Source: Blastopirellula marina (GTDB lineage Bacteria > Planctomycetota > Planctomycetia > Pirellulales > Pirellulaceae). From it: a DNA stretch of 64,000 bases. The position numbers and the translations under genes are program-made. The stretch covers positions 62,001 to 126,000 of the forward strand of contig NZ_PUIA01000038.1 of assembly GCF_002967715.1 (NCBI RefSeq), in the 5' to 3' direction. The notes beneath the pieces were generated by a model. The model worked only from the letters and a program-made list of their open reading frames with translations, was not told the DNA's origin and ran no database searches. Shown piece after piece: positions 17,106 to 25,616 of the stretch (position 1 is the stretch's first letter; each line of letters begins with the position of its first letter).

Positions 17106-19361
17106 CTAACGAATCGTGCCATTTTGACTGGCAAAAGCAGGTCGAGTGCCATGCACGCGCAGGATCCGCAGCACTTCGCAAACGGTGCCTGCGTTGCGGT
17201 TAAGGTGGGTGTGTAGCGAGTTGACCATGATCTCGGTTTGTACGCCAGGGAGCCGAGCACTGGATACCGGCACCACGCTGTCGCTTTGGCCATCGTGAGG
17301 GGACCACCAGCCGCTGCCCAGGATGGTGTGCGTGGGAATATCGGGCTGGATCGGCAAGCGATAGATGCCGGTCAGCAGCAGGCTCTTCGGGCTAATCAGG
17401 TCCAGGCTGATCGGTACGCGGTGACGGAATTCCTTGCGAAACGCGGCCGGATTGTCTTCGATCAACTGCTTATGGGCATCCTTCAAGCAAGGATCTTCGT
17501 GGACGAACGTCGATGAAACGTGCCCTGTCTTGGCCGACAGGTGCGTCGTCCCTTGGTGCGGTGTGCCGATGAAAATAACACGACCAACATTGGGCGAATG
17601 AGTGAAGTAAAACTGATCTCGCAAATAATGCTGCATCTGCGGAGGTGCATCGAGCGAGCTCAGCGGTTGAAAGGCGACGTGTTCCCACAATGTGTTGCCG
17701 CTATCGGTCACTTGCAACTTGGCGATCAGGCCCCCCATGCTATGACCGACGAGCACGATGTTGCGAAGATCTCGATCGAACCCGCTCGGGTCCATTTCGG
17801 TGATAATTTGATTGAGTTGATCCCTTAGCACGGCGGCCGATTCCATGAATGGAGCGCCGGTAGGATAGTGAAATGCCCACGCTTCGTAGCGCGCTGCCAG
17901 GTCGGGGTTGCTATCGATCTCGTTGGCGATGCCTGCCCACGTGTAGGGAGCGGAAAGCAGGCCGTGCACGAAGATGACCGGGATCTTTCCTTTGCGATGC
18001 GGTTCGAGAATGAACAGCCCTTGGTTGGTCATGTCCTTGTAAGGATGCATGGCCTTCAGCTTCGAATCGCCACGTGTTTCGCTGAGCAGATATGCGTAAG
18101 GAGCCGTTGTATCTTTGGCCAGCGGAACCTGGCGGCAATTGAATTCCACATCGCCGGAGGTGCGTGGGTCGTACAGTTCAAGCTTGGCAACGACCTGCTC
18201 GACATGCGTGCCGCTGGGGATCGCGGCTTCAACGGTCGCGTCGTACAGATTCATTTCCGCTTCGGGCCGCAAGATACCCGTGACGGCGAACGGGACTTCC
18301 TCTGGGTACCACTTATCGGCAGGCTTGCGCTCGCGGATGCAAACCATCGGAACGCCCAGCCCTGGCGAGCGATGCTTGGTGAGTAAGAATTTTGATTGAT
18401 AATCACCGACGATATGCCAGCGATCGAAATCGTCGGCGGTTCGCTGGAAGTTGACGTACTCGAACTGCACGATCTTGTAGCCGCCGTTGACGGGCAGCTT
18501 GATGCCGCACTGCTTGTCGATGTAGCCAGACTTATCAGCGATGAACATCAAGCGGGCGATCGACGAATGATAAACCTGCCAGGCGCGCTCGGTCCCTTTG
18601 GTGGTTTTGGGTTGCGGGGGGACGGTTTGCATGTAGCGATAGGCGGCGATGGCCGCATCGAGATACATGTTCATCGCCGACTCGTCGAGTTGCTTATCAG
18701 CATCGACGGCCATCGCGTAGTACGACTCGGCCTGACGCAGTTGAATGTCAGCCGATTCCGTTTCGGGGATCGCTTGTTCGACGAAGCCTGGCATCCCCTG
18801 TATGCCTTGCAGTTCCGGCATGTACAGCACTTCCCCTTCCCCAAGTTCGCTTTGAAAGAACTCGGGGCCGAGGTTCATGGGCTCGTTAATGATCTTCGTG
18901 CCGATTCCTTCGGGAGCAATCGCGCGGGCACGGGGCGTTTCAATGCGTTCTCCACCGTGGTTCAAAAGATTGGGCATATTCGACGATCGATGCAGTGGAC
19001 GACCGACGACCGCTTCCCCCAGGTTGGTCGAAACTTCTTCGTAGGCTTCAGGGGCTTCGATATCTTCTTCGAAGGCGCATAGCTGAACAAATTGGTTCGC
19101 GACCTTGGGGGCTAGTTCCACCAATTCAGGCGACGAGAGATCAGGCGAGTCGATCGCGGTGACGTCGCACGGGTGCCACCAGATGCCGAACGGATATTGC
19201 GACTTGGGGTTGGCTTCCGGACAAGGGGCTACCATTTGAGGATCGCGCCAGCGACCCTTGCGGGAGAGCGCGCAGCCGGATGCGAACTGAATCAATAAGA
19301 TCGCAGCGCAAAGAGCGGCAAATGTCGGCTTCCAGCGGACCACGAGATTCGCTTCCTGCAT
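17106..19361 (-). CDS. Lipoprotein alpha/beta hydrolase
   Basis: A protein of about 751 residues with a lipoprotein signal ending in the lipobox FASGC, so it should be anchored by lipid at a membrane. The N-terminal half lacks a familiar domain. The C-terminal half is an alpha/beta hydrolase: oxyanion strand IPVIFVHGLLSAPYTW, nucleophile elbow VLVGHSMGGLIAKL with Ser, and later VIFIGTPHQG, an acidic residue region, and a His near NSLHTHLNRN. This order resembles triacylglycerol-lipase or PGAP1-like esterases. ATG 19361 gives a 30-residue signal region; an ATG at 19394 would lengthen it to 41 and is less likely. Neither has a strong ribosome site. Its natural ester substrate is unknown. Confidence 0.8.
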   Translation of the reverse strand: MQEANLVVRWKPTFAALCAAILLIQFASGCALSRKGRWRDPQMVAPCPEANPKSQYPFGIWWHPCDVTAIDSPDLSSPELVELAPKVANQFVQLCAFEEDIEAPEAYEEVSTNLGEAVVGRPLHRSSNMPNLLNHGGERIETPRARAIAPEGIGTKIINEPMNLGPEFFQSELGEGEVLYMPELQGIQGMPGFVEQAIPETESADIQLRQAESYYAMAVDADKQLDESAMNMYLDAAIAAYRYMQTVPPQPKTTKGTERAWQVYHSSIARLMFIADKSGYIDKQCGIKLPVNGGYKIVQFEYVNFQRTADDFDRWHIVGDYQSKFLLTKHRSPGLGVPMVCIRERKPADKWYPEEVPFAVTGILRPEAEMNLYDATVEAAIPSGTHVEQVVAKLELYDPRTSGDVEFNCRQVPLAKDTTAPYAYLLSETRGDSKLKAMHPYKDMTNQGLFILEPHRKGKIPVIFVHGLLSAPYTWAGIANEIDSNPDLAARYEAWAFHYPTGAPFMESAAVLRDQLNQIITEMDPSGFDRDLRNIVLVGHSMGGLIAKLQVTDSGNTLWEHVAFQPLSSLDAPPQMQHYLRDQFYFTHSPNVGRVIFIGTPHQGTTHLSAKTGHVSSTFVHEDPCLKDAHKQLIEDNPAAFRKEFRHRVPISLDLISPKSLLLTGIYRLPIQPDIPTHTILGSGWWSPHDGQSDSVVPVSSARLPGVQTEIMVNSLHTHLNRNAGTVCEVLRILRVHGTRPAFASQNGTIR

Positions 19362-19492
19362 CGTTGGGTGGGGGAGTGCGCCATGGCATGTCATCCATCA
19401 CAACATGCGCATGAAGCGAAATCCATTTCGAAATTTCGCCATGCAACGTTACCCCATCGAAAAGGTCCACGCAGCCAAATGTCCTTGCGCAA

Positions 19493-19531
19493 GCAAGAAA
19501 TATCGCCATCACCTTTTCAGGTGATAGCGAT
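19493..19531 (-). terminator. Probable terminator after the receiver gene
   Basis: On the minus strand a 13-bp stem (one G-U pair) with a GAAA tetraloop spans 19531-19502, followed by ATTTCTT. It lies 33 bp after the stop of the response-regulator gene. The T-run is short, so it may also act as a stabilising hairpin. Confidence 0.65.
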
Positions 19532-19564
19532 TGATTCGGTTTTAGTGGCCTAAAGCCCTGCGAA

Positions 19565-19999
19565 CTAAACCCCGGCCGAGGCGATTGGCTTGGGAAACAG
19601 GGCCGACTGCCAGCGAGCGGCACGTTCGATGTGCTGCTGAACGATGTTGCACAGCTCGGCTCGTTGGATCGGTTTGAGCAGGAAGTCGGACGCACCGTTC
19701 TCGACGGCCTGGGTCACATGCATCCAGCTCGACTGGCCGGTCAGGAACACCACCTGGGTCCAGGCATTTCGCTGTTTGGCGAAGACCAGCATATCTTGGC
19801 CGTCGATACCAGGCATCTCGATATCGCTGATCAGCAGGTCGCAGCAGTTGCTACCGATCCAGTTTTGGGCTTCCTGGGCGTTGGTGAAGTCGACCAGTTC
19901 CAGTTCGCTTCCGAAAGCTCCGCGAAGGATGGTTTTCACCAGACGAACGATTCCTGCGTCGTCGTCAAGAATCACGGTTTTCAGTTTTCGCTTGGCCAT
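19565..19999 (-). CDS. Single-domain response regulator (receiver only)
   Basis: A 144-residue CheY-like receiver with no output domain. The acidic pocket is in VILDDDAGI, the phosphorylated Asp is in LLISDIEMPGIDG, the switch Thr is in VVFLTGQ, and the Lys is in FLLKPIQRAE. It should receive phosphate from a histidine kinase and pass the signal by protein contact. No histidine kinase or chemotaxis gene is adjacent, so its partner is unknown. The neighbouring DUF2007 gene is divergent, 148 bp away. A hairpin follows its stop. Confidence 0.9.
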   Translation of the reverse strand: MAKRKLKTVILDDDAGIVRLVKTILRGAFGSELELVDFTNAQEAQNWIGSNCCDLLISDIEMPGIDGQDMLVFAKQRNAWTQVVFLTGQSSWMHVTQAVENGASDFLLKPIQRAELCNIVQQHIERAARWQSALFPKPIASAGV

Positions 20000-20147
20000 G
20001 GTTGAAGGTCCTGTTGCCCCGGAGAATCACAAAGAATGGTTTGGGTATTCCTACAAAGACTAGGTTACAATTGCACAAGTAGCGCGTCCCTTATGTGGGA
20101 GCCCGCAGCCATTGAGTTTGACTTCGGAGAGTGGGAGTACCGGTTTT

Positions 20148-20360
20148 ATGGAAGATATGGATTTTGTGGCCGTTCGTACGTGCCAGAGTCACGAGGAAGC
20201 AACGATCATTCAGAACGCGCTTCAGGAAGAAGGAATTCCGTGCACGCTGGATAACGACCACCAAGGCGGATTAACCGGCGTGCTGGCGATCCGCATCATG
20301 GTGCCCAGCGACAAGAAAGAGCAAGCGGATCAATTTCTGAGTGAACATCACTCGGACTAG
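20148..20360 (+). CDS. DUF2007-like small protein
   Basis: A 70-residue cytosolic protein that starts MEDMDFVAVRTC. The pattern (a hydrophobic strand, then HEEATIIQNALQEEGIPCTLDND, then a loop and IRIMVPSDKKEQADQFL) fits the DUF2007 'putative signal transducing' family, a ferredoxin-like fold of unknown role. The frame is open from 20112, but ATG 20148 has a GGGAG site about 12 bp upstream and matches the family start. It converges on folK with only 5 bp between the stops. Confidence 0.7.
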   Translation: MEDMDFVAVRTCQSHEEATIIQNALQEEGIPCTLDNDHQGGLTGVLAIRIMVPSDKKEQADQFLSEHHSD

Positions 20361-20365
20361 ATCGA

Positions 20366-21328
20366 CTAGCCCTGCATGGCTTGGATAGCCGCGGTCAATT
20401 CGGTAACGGCTGACGCGACGTCGTTACCTTCCAGCCAAAGACGCGGCGCATGAACACGACGACGAACGGCCTCAGCCAACCTGGCTTGCAGGCCGTTTCT
20501 TTCTTCTGGGGTCCACCAACCTGCTTCAACGGGCCCGTAGGTTTCTTCCGGGCGATTCCAATAGACAGTCAGACGAGCTGGTGGTGTCGCCAGTAACGTG
20601 TTGGCCGTCGTCCCACCCAGCACCTCGGCAATACCAAACCACCAGGGAACAACGCCAGCGGTGCAGCCAGGGGGGAGGCTACGATGCGTGGCCTGCTGAC
20701 TGGTCAATTCGGTTAGCGAGGTAACCAAATCATTTTTCGATCGCGAGTACAAAAGCAATTCGTTTGCGAACGAATATTTGGGATCGCTTAGTTCCATCTC
20801 CACCGCCGCAAGCAGTTGGCTGACCGCCGGGCCTGGCAGCGCGGCGATCTCGATGATTGGCGGCGCGGTGCAGAGGTGCTGCCACAGCTCGCCGATGGTC
20901 GTATCAAGTTCGGGGTGCAGCATCTCGCCAGCGACTTCTGCAGCAGGCTGCATGACGAAACGGCGGAAGCTCATGCGAGGATGAGGAATGGTAAGCTGCG
21001 GGGTTTTGATCGTTTGCCGGTCATAGAGAAGTAAGTCAAGATCGAGCTTGCGAGCGCCCCACCGCTGAATGCGAACGCGGCCATGGCTTTGCTCGACTTC
21101 GATCAGTTTCTGGTGAACTTCGTCCGGCGAGAGGGAAGTGGCAAACTTCGCAGCCGAATTGAGATAATCAGGCTGTCCGCTGGGGCCACCAACCGGCTTG
21201 GTGACAAGCAGCTCACTACGAGCTTCCAAGGTGAAATCGGGATCGGAAGCGATCTGGTCGACGGCCTGGGTGAGGGTTTCGCCGAGATCTCCGAGGTTCG
21301 CGCCCAAGGCAATCAAAATGGTGGGCAC
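20366..21328 (-). CDS. folK: Dihydropteridine pyrophosphokinase with extra C-terminal domain
   Basis: The first 165 or so residues are 6-hydroxymethyl-7,8-dihydropterin pyrophosphokinase (folate synthesis; ATP transfers pyrophosphate to the pterin): LIALGANLGDLGETL, TKPVGGPSGQPDYLNSA, RIQRWGARKLDLDLLLYD and IPHPRMSFRRFVMQP. The usual enzyme is about 160 residues; here it is 320. The extra half begins IIEIAALPGPAVSQLLAAVEMEL, which has the spacing of a nucleoside-kinase P-loop but lacks the GK[ST], and ends LWLEGNDVASAVTELTAAIQAMQ, like the last helix of such kinases. I infer a decayed kinase-like domain, possibly structural. Start codon is GTG with no strong ribosome site. Confidence 0.85.
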   Translation of the reverse strand: MPTILIALGANLGDLGETLTQAVDQIASDPDFTLEARSELLVTKPVGGPSGQPDYLNSAAKFATSLSPDEVHQKLIEVEQSHGRVRIQRWGARKLDLDLLLYDRQTIKTPQLTIPHPRMSFRRFVMQPAAEVAGEMLHPELDTTIGELWQHLCTAPPIIEIAALPGPAVSQLLAAVEMELSDPKYSFANELLLYSRSKNDLVTSLTELTSQQATHRSLPPGCTAGVVPWWFGIAEVLGGTTANTLLATPPARLTVYWNRPEETYGPVEAGWWTPEERNGLQARLAEAVRRRVHAPRLWLEGNDVASAVTELTAAIQAMQG

Positions 21329-22020
21329 AAGTTCGTTGCTCTACGAGCGAGTAGGTGATAAGTCAAGGGAAGTAGCAGGTATGCCGTGTTGATCGGGACG
21401 CCAAAAAGCATGAAGGGATCTCCATAAACAGGCTCGAAAGCCTGTCGCACGTCGTTCCGTTCAGTCGTCGCCCTTCAAACTTCTTAGCGGAGAGTGTTGC
21501 CAACCTATGTTTGACAATTCCCTTTGCCGGAAAGCAATATCTCTCGCACGCACTCATATCCCTCTTTCGCTCCCGATGTTGGCTTGCACACTTGCCAACT
21601 AAGTTGAGCCGCACACTGCACTTTCCTGGCGCGCAGAAATCCCTGGGGATATCTTTGTTCGCGAGCCGGGAACCTGTGGTCAGAGCGACCAGTTTGCAGT
21701 AAGTGACACAGTCTTTGGAGGAGGAGAGAGGTGTTCAAGACGTAGTTAACGTCCTTCGGTTCCAATCAACATAGGGACTAATTTTGCGAAGCGAAGCAGA
21801 GTTGTCAAGCAACCATCGTAATCTTTTTTTCACATTGTGATTTTGAGTTGAAAATCACGAGGGAAAACCGTTTGTCAATGGGCGGAAAACTTTATGCGTA
21901 AAAAACGCACGGCATTAAAGTGTGTATAAAGTAGTGGGCATGTGCTAATCTAATAGTAAAGAGTTGTTGTGAAGTGTCTCTGTGGTTGACAAGGGGCGGA
22001 AGATGGAGTTTGCATTCGTG
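21329..22020. other. Gene-free region between folK and the amidase gene
   Basis: I find no convincing gene in these 692 bp. Two reverse-strand frames (21363-21614 and 21505-21765) show no recognisable features and lack ribosome sites. There is a 7-bp hairpin with a CGAA loop (21428-21445). The stretch 21780-21960 is clearly A/T-rich and has a very short frame, ATG 21893 with MRKKRTALKCV, whose first codons lie in a GCGT/ACGC repeat. The folK promoter must lie here. Confidence 0.4.
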
Positions 22021-22836
22021 TCACGCCATCCGGCGATGCGAAAGTGCCGGTAATTCGGCCCGAATCTTGCGCTGGGTAGCGAGATCGATTTCGGCGTAAA
22101 TGATGCCTGGCTGATGATGTTTGCCCCGCGCGAGCACCTTGCCCCACGGATCGATGATCAAAGAATTTCCGTGGCACTGGACCGAGTCGCCGTAGATGCC
22201 GCACTGATTCGCGGCGATGACATAAATTTGATTTTCAATCGCTCGCGCGCGCGACAAAACCTCCCAGTGTGCCTGGCCTGTCTTGTCGGTGAACGCAGCG
22301 GGCAGCACACAGATTTGCATTCCATCTTCGGTCAGTCGGCGAAAGATCTCGGGGAACCGCAGATCGTAGCATATGGCTTGGCCGATATGTCCCAGAGGTG
22401 TCGCCGCAACCGATAGTTGGCTGCCGGCTCGCACGTAGTCCGACTCGGCGACCTTCACCTCCGGCAAGTTGATATCGAAGCAGTGGATCTTGTCGTAGGT
22501 GGACAAAACTTGACCATGCGGACCGAACAGTATGCTGCGGTTAACGACCTTGGTCGGATCGTCACTGGCGGCGATCGCAACGCTGCCGGCACAGAGGACT
22601 AGTTGATGCTTAATGGCTAGAGTACGCATCGTTTGCAGCACTTTGCCGTCCATCGTTTCGGCGTTTGCTCGCAGCTCTGATAGATTTCCCAGGTAGGGAA
22701 ACAGCTCGGGGAGGACTACCAACTGGGCCCCCGCCTGGGCAGCTTCGTCGATCATCGATTCCGCTTGTGCCAGATTGACCGATTTTTCCGCTCCCGAGTC
22801 CATTTGTAGGGCGGCAACAACGTAGGGAGCGATCAT
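22021..22836 (-). CDS. Nitrilase-superfamily amidase (Nit1/Nit2-like)
   Basis: A 271-residue cytosolic carbon-nitrogen hydrolase. The catalytic Glu is in LVVLPELFPYLG (residue 44), the Lys in YDKIHCFDI and the Cys in AICYDLRFPEIFR. The YDLRFPE signature is typical of the Nit branch, whose best-known members hydrolyse deaminated glutathione or omega-amides. The length is normal for the branch. No neighbouring gene points to a particular substrate. The GT2 gene lies divergently with 124 bp between them. The ATG has no strong ribosome site. Confidence 0.85.
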   Translation of the reverse strand: MIAPYVVAALQMDSGAEKSVNLAQAESMIDEAAQAGAQLVVLPELFPYLGNLSELRANAETMDGKVLQTMRTLAIKHQLVLCAGSVAIAASDDPTKVVNRSILFGPHGQVLSTYDKIHCFDINLPEVKVAESDYVRAGSQLSVAATPLGHIGQAICYDLRFPEIFRRLTEDGMQICVLPAAFTDKTGQAHWEVLSRARAIENQIYVIAANQCGIYGDSVQCHGNSLIIDPWGKVLARGKHHQPGIIYAEIDLATQRKIRAELPALSHRRMA

Positions 22837-22960
22837 GGCTGCGGGTCTCCAAGGTTCGTTTTTTCTTAGATGTGCTCTATACTTGTAAGCGGACTTGGTT
22901 GGTCAATGTGGCCCCTTCCGGGTTCGGGTCTTTTTTCTTTCCCGGAATTGCCGAAGCCAA

Positions 22961-23800
22961 ATGAGTATTCATTCCGAAAACGATCAGGACGTTTTGTCGC
23001 ACCTGGAGCATGCCTTATTGGGAATCTCTACGGACGAATCCCGCCGCGTGGAATGGCTGCACCAGCTATTGGGTGAAGCGGCCTGTTACCGGCTGGCGAT
23101 TTACGACATCCCCCGCGACTTCCTGCTTTCGGTCGTGGTGCCCATCTTCAACGAAGTCAACTCGCTGCAACAGGTTATTGCAGCAGTTCGCCAATGCGGT
23201 TTCAAGTGCGAAATCATTTTGGTCGACGACGGCAGTACCGACGGCACGCGTGAGTTGCTGGAGACGCTGCGCGATCAGATCGATTTGAAGATCATTTTGC
23301 ACGAAAAGAATCAAGGCAAGGGAGCCGCCCTGGCCACCGGTTTCAAGGAAGCCACCGGGGATGCGGTCATCATCCAGGATGCCGATCTGGAATACACCCC
23401 TAAAGACTACCGCGTCCTATTGCAGCCGATCATTTGCGAAGGGGTCGACGCCGTTTACGGCAGCCGCTTCATCACCGGGCAGCGTAACGTCCCCCGCGTG
23501 CGGCATTACCTGGCCAACAAAATCGTGACGATGTGGTCGAACTTGTTCTCGAATCTGCTTCTCACCGATATGGAAACCTGCTACAAGGTGTTCCGTCGCG
23601 AGGTGATTCAAGAGATCGCCCCCACCCTGCGAGAGAAGCGGTTTGGTGTCGAGCCGGAAATCACCGCCAAGCTGGCCCGCCGCAAAGGACTGCGAATTCG
23701 CGAAGTACCGATCCGCTATTACCCTCGCACGTTTGAAGAGGGGAAGAAGATTGGATGGAAAGATGGCATCCGGGCATTGTGGTGTGCTATCCGATACTAA
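22961..23800 (+). CDS. GT2 glycosyltransferase (polyprenyl-phosphate sugar transferase-like)
   Basis: A 279-residue GT-A enzyme. The donor-binding strand is [16 protein letters not shown], then [16 protein letters not shown], the DxD in IIQDADLEY, and the acceptor region AVYGSRF and [12 protein letters not shown]. The layout matches DPM1/DPMS-type transferases that put a sugar on a lipid phosphate, or related GT2 enzymes. About 60 extra N-terminal residues precede the domain. The frame is open from 22895, but ATG 22961 begins a hydrophilic N-terminus, with GGAA about 13 bp upstream. The next gene, a flippase, starts 31 bp later in the same direction, so the pair probably works in exopolysaccharide or glycolipid export. 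Confidence 0.85.
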   Translation: MSIHSENDQDVLSHLEHALLGISTDESRRVEWLHQLLGEAACYRLAIYDIPRDFLLSVVVPIFNEVNSLQQVIAAVRQCGFKCEIILVDDGSTDGTRELLETLRDQIDLKIILHEKNQGKGAALATGFKEATGDAVIIQDADLEYTPKDYRVLLQPIICEGVDAVYGSRFITGQRNVPRVRHYLANKIVTMWSNLFSNLLLTDMETCYKVFRREVIQEIAPTLREKRFGVEPEITAKLARRKGLRIREVPIRYYPRTFEEGKKIGWKDGIRALWCAIRY

Positions 23801-23831
23801 CTGACACCACCTACCGGTTCTCCTGCTATCT

Positions 23832-25370
23832 ATGAATGATGCCCCCACGCCCCCGAATGCGGCATCGCCTGTCGATCGTGATTTGATCCGCAGGACGCAG
23901 CGGGCAACGCGGTTGACCATGATCGGTCAAATCGCCGGGCAGATTATCTCGCTGGTGGTTATTGCCGAACTGTATCGCCTGGTCTCACCAGCCGAGTTCG
24001 GCATCTTGGGGATGTTCATGCCTATCATGTTGCTGATTCGCGCGTTCGGATCACTGGGGATGGATATCGCGACGGTACAAAAGAAAGGGCTAACGGACGA
24101 AGAAGCGTCGACCCTGTTCTGGTACCAACTGATTACCGGGGTCGTTCTGACCGTCATCCTGAGCGGACTGTCACCCCTTTTAGCGATGTGGTTTCAAGTC
24201 GAACGATTGACGCTGGTCGGGATCACGTTGTCGGGGACGGCATTGCTTTACAACAGCTACTCGCAGCATAAGTCGCTGGCCGAGAAGAAACTGAACTTTG
24301 GTTGGTTGACCATCGTGCGGGTTCTTTCGCTCATTATCAGCGGTATCGCGGCGATTGTCGCGGCGTACTGTGGCTGGGGCATCTGGGCCCTGGTGCTGCA
24401 GCAGTACAGCGAACTGATCGTGCTGAATATCGGTTTCTGGGCGATCGAACCATGGCGGCCTGGCAAGTGTGCCCCCCTTTCCGAGATGAAGCAGCTGCTC
24501 AACTTCAGTGGGTACTACACCCTCAGCGGGCTGTTCTTCGCGGTGGGGCAAAACCTGGACAAGATCATCCTGGGGGTCGTCTTCGGTGTCAGTGCCGAAG
24601 GGCATCAATGGATTGGCTACTATACCCAAGCCTATAACCAGATGATTCGGCCGGTGTACCTGCTGACGTCGCCGGTGACCTCGGCCATGTTGCCGGCATT
24701 GTCTCAGGCAAAGGGAAATCGCGAATCGTTCAGCGCGCTGACGGCTTCGTTTTACCGGATGGTCGGCATCATGCTGGCACCCTGTTCGATCGGGATGCTG
24801 ATCGTGGGAGACGAGTTGATGCCGGTGCTGGGAGGAGACGACTGGATTCAGGCCGGCGATATCCTTTCGATAATGGGCTTGATGATTGTTGCCCAGAGCT
24901 GGATCAACATTTCCGGCAGTTTGATGAGCGCTGCCGGTCGGGCCGATCTGCTGGCCGTGGGCGCGTTTGCCAACCTGGTCGTTTTATCAGCGGCTTGTGC
25001 TTTGACCTATTTCTTCGCTGGCAGCCAGGATCCCGAGTTGTTCACGATCGACCTAGCAGGCATGGTGATGCTGGGGACGGTGATCATTTGTGGTCCGTAC
25101 CTGGCGTTCTGTTTCTGGTGTACAGGAGTCGATGTTCGCAAGACCTTCAGCCAGCTGTCGCCGGCACTGGCGGCTTCAATCCTGATGGGGGCGGTGGTCT
25201 ACCTGGCGGGCCTGATGGATTACTACCTGCCGGAGGTGGTGACCCTGGCCGAAGAAATCATCGTCGGCGTGCTCGTCTATTGCGTCTTTGCCCGCAACGA
25301 GGTCCGCTGGCTCTGGCGACAACTCCGCGGCATCAAACCGGAAGAAGATATCCACACGGTCGTGGATTAG
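23832..25370 (+). CDS. MOP-superfamily polysaccharide flippase (Wzx-like)
   Basis: A 512-residue integral membrane protein with about 12-14 hydrophobic segments. The N-terminal pattern (RATRLTMIGQIAGQIISLVVIAELYRLVSPAEFGILGMF) is that of the Wzx/WzxC branch of the MOP superfamily, which flips lipid-linked oligosaccharides across the inner membrane. It follows a GT2 gene by 31 bp. Together they suggest assembly of a surface polysaccharide, but no polymerase (Wzy) or chain-length gene is seen nearby. Confidence 0.85.
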   Translation: MNDAPTPPNAASPVDRDLIRRTQRATRLTMIGQIAGQIISLVVIAELYRLVSPAEFGILGMFMPIMLLIRAFGSLGMDIATVQKKGLTDEEASTLFWYQLITGVVLTVILSGLSPLLAMWFQVERLTLVGITLSGTALLYNSYSQHKSLAEKKLNFGWLTIVRVLSLIISGIAAIVAAYCGWGIWALVLQQYSELIVLNIGFWAIEPWRPGKCAPLSEMKQLLNFSGYYTLSGLFFAVGQNLDKIILGVVFGVSAEGHQWIGYYTQAYNQMIRPVYLLTSPVTSAMLPALSQAKGNRESFSALTASFYRMVGIMLAPCSIGMLIVGDELMPVLGGDDWIQAGDILSIMGLMIVAQSWINISGSLMSAAGRADLLAVGAFANLVVLSAACALTYFFAGSQDPELFTIDLAGMVMLGTVIICGPYLAFCFWCTGVDVRKTFSQLSPALAASILMGAVVYLAGLMDYYLPEVVTLAEEIIVGVLVYCVFARNEVRWLWRQLRGIKPEEDIHTVVD

Positions 25371-25495
25371 TAACTCTGTTCCCTTGCTTTCTCCTGTCCC
25401 CTCGTCCTTATGAAGAGAGGGTTAAGGTGAAGGGAATCACGCCGGTTATGAAGTGTATGCGCGTTGAGTGTTCTCATCGACAAGAGCTCAAGAGA

Positions 25496-25586
25496 CGTAG
25501 GATGGTTACCGTCGTCTTCGGCGGATAGCCCTCTTTCGAGTGGACTCCAAGATGGCTATCGCCTCGGAAGGCGTAGCCAACCTACG
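25496..25586. repeat. Imperfect palindromic intergenic element
   Basis: The outer arms (CGTAGGATGGTTACC near 25496-25510 and GTAGCCAACCTACG near 25573-25586) and inner arms (GGATAGCC near 25523 and GGCTATC near 25554) pair in reverse orientation with few mismatches. A further partial copy (GCTTGGCTACGCC) sits at 25606-25618, at the end of the methyltransferase gene. The form is that of a REP- or MITE-like element. No protein-coding frame is present in the 246 bp between genes here. Confidence 0.6.
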
Positions 25587-25616
25587 ACGATGTGCGTGAG
25601 GTATGCTTGGCTACGC

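Noticed and set aside
21363-21765. Two reverse-strand frames in the folK-amidase gap
   Set aside because: No ribosome site, overlap each other, translations without recognisable structure.
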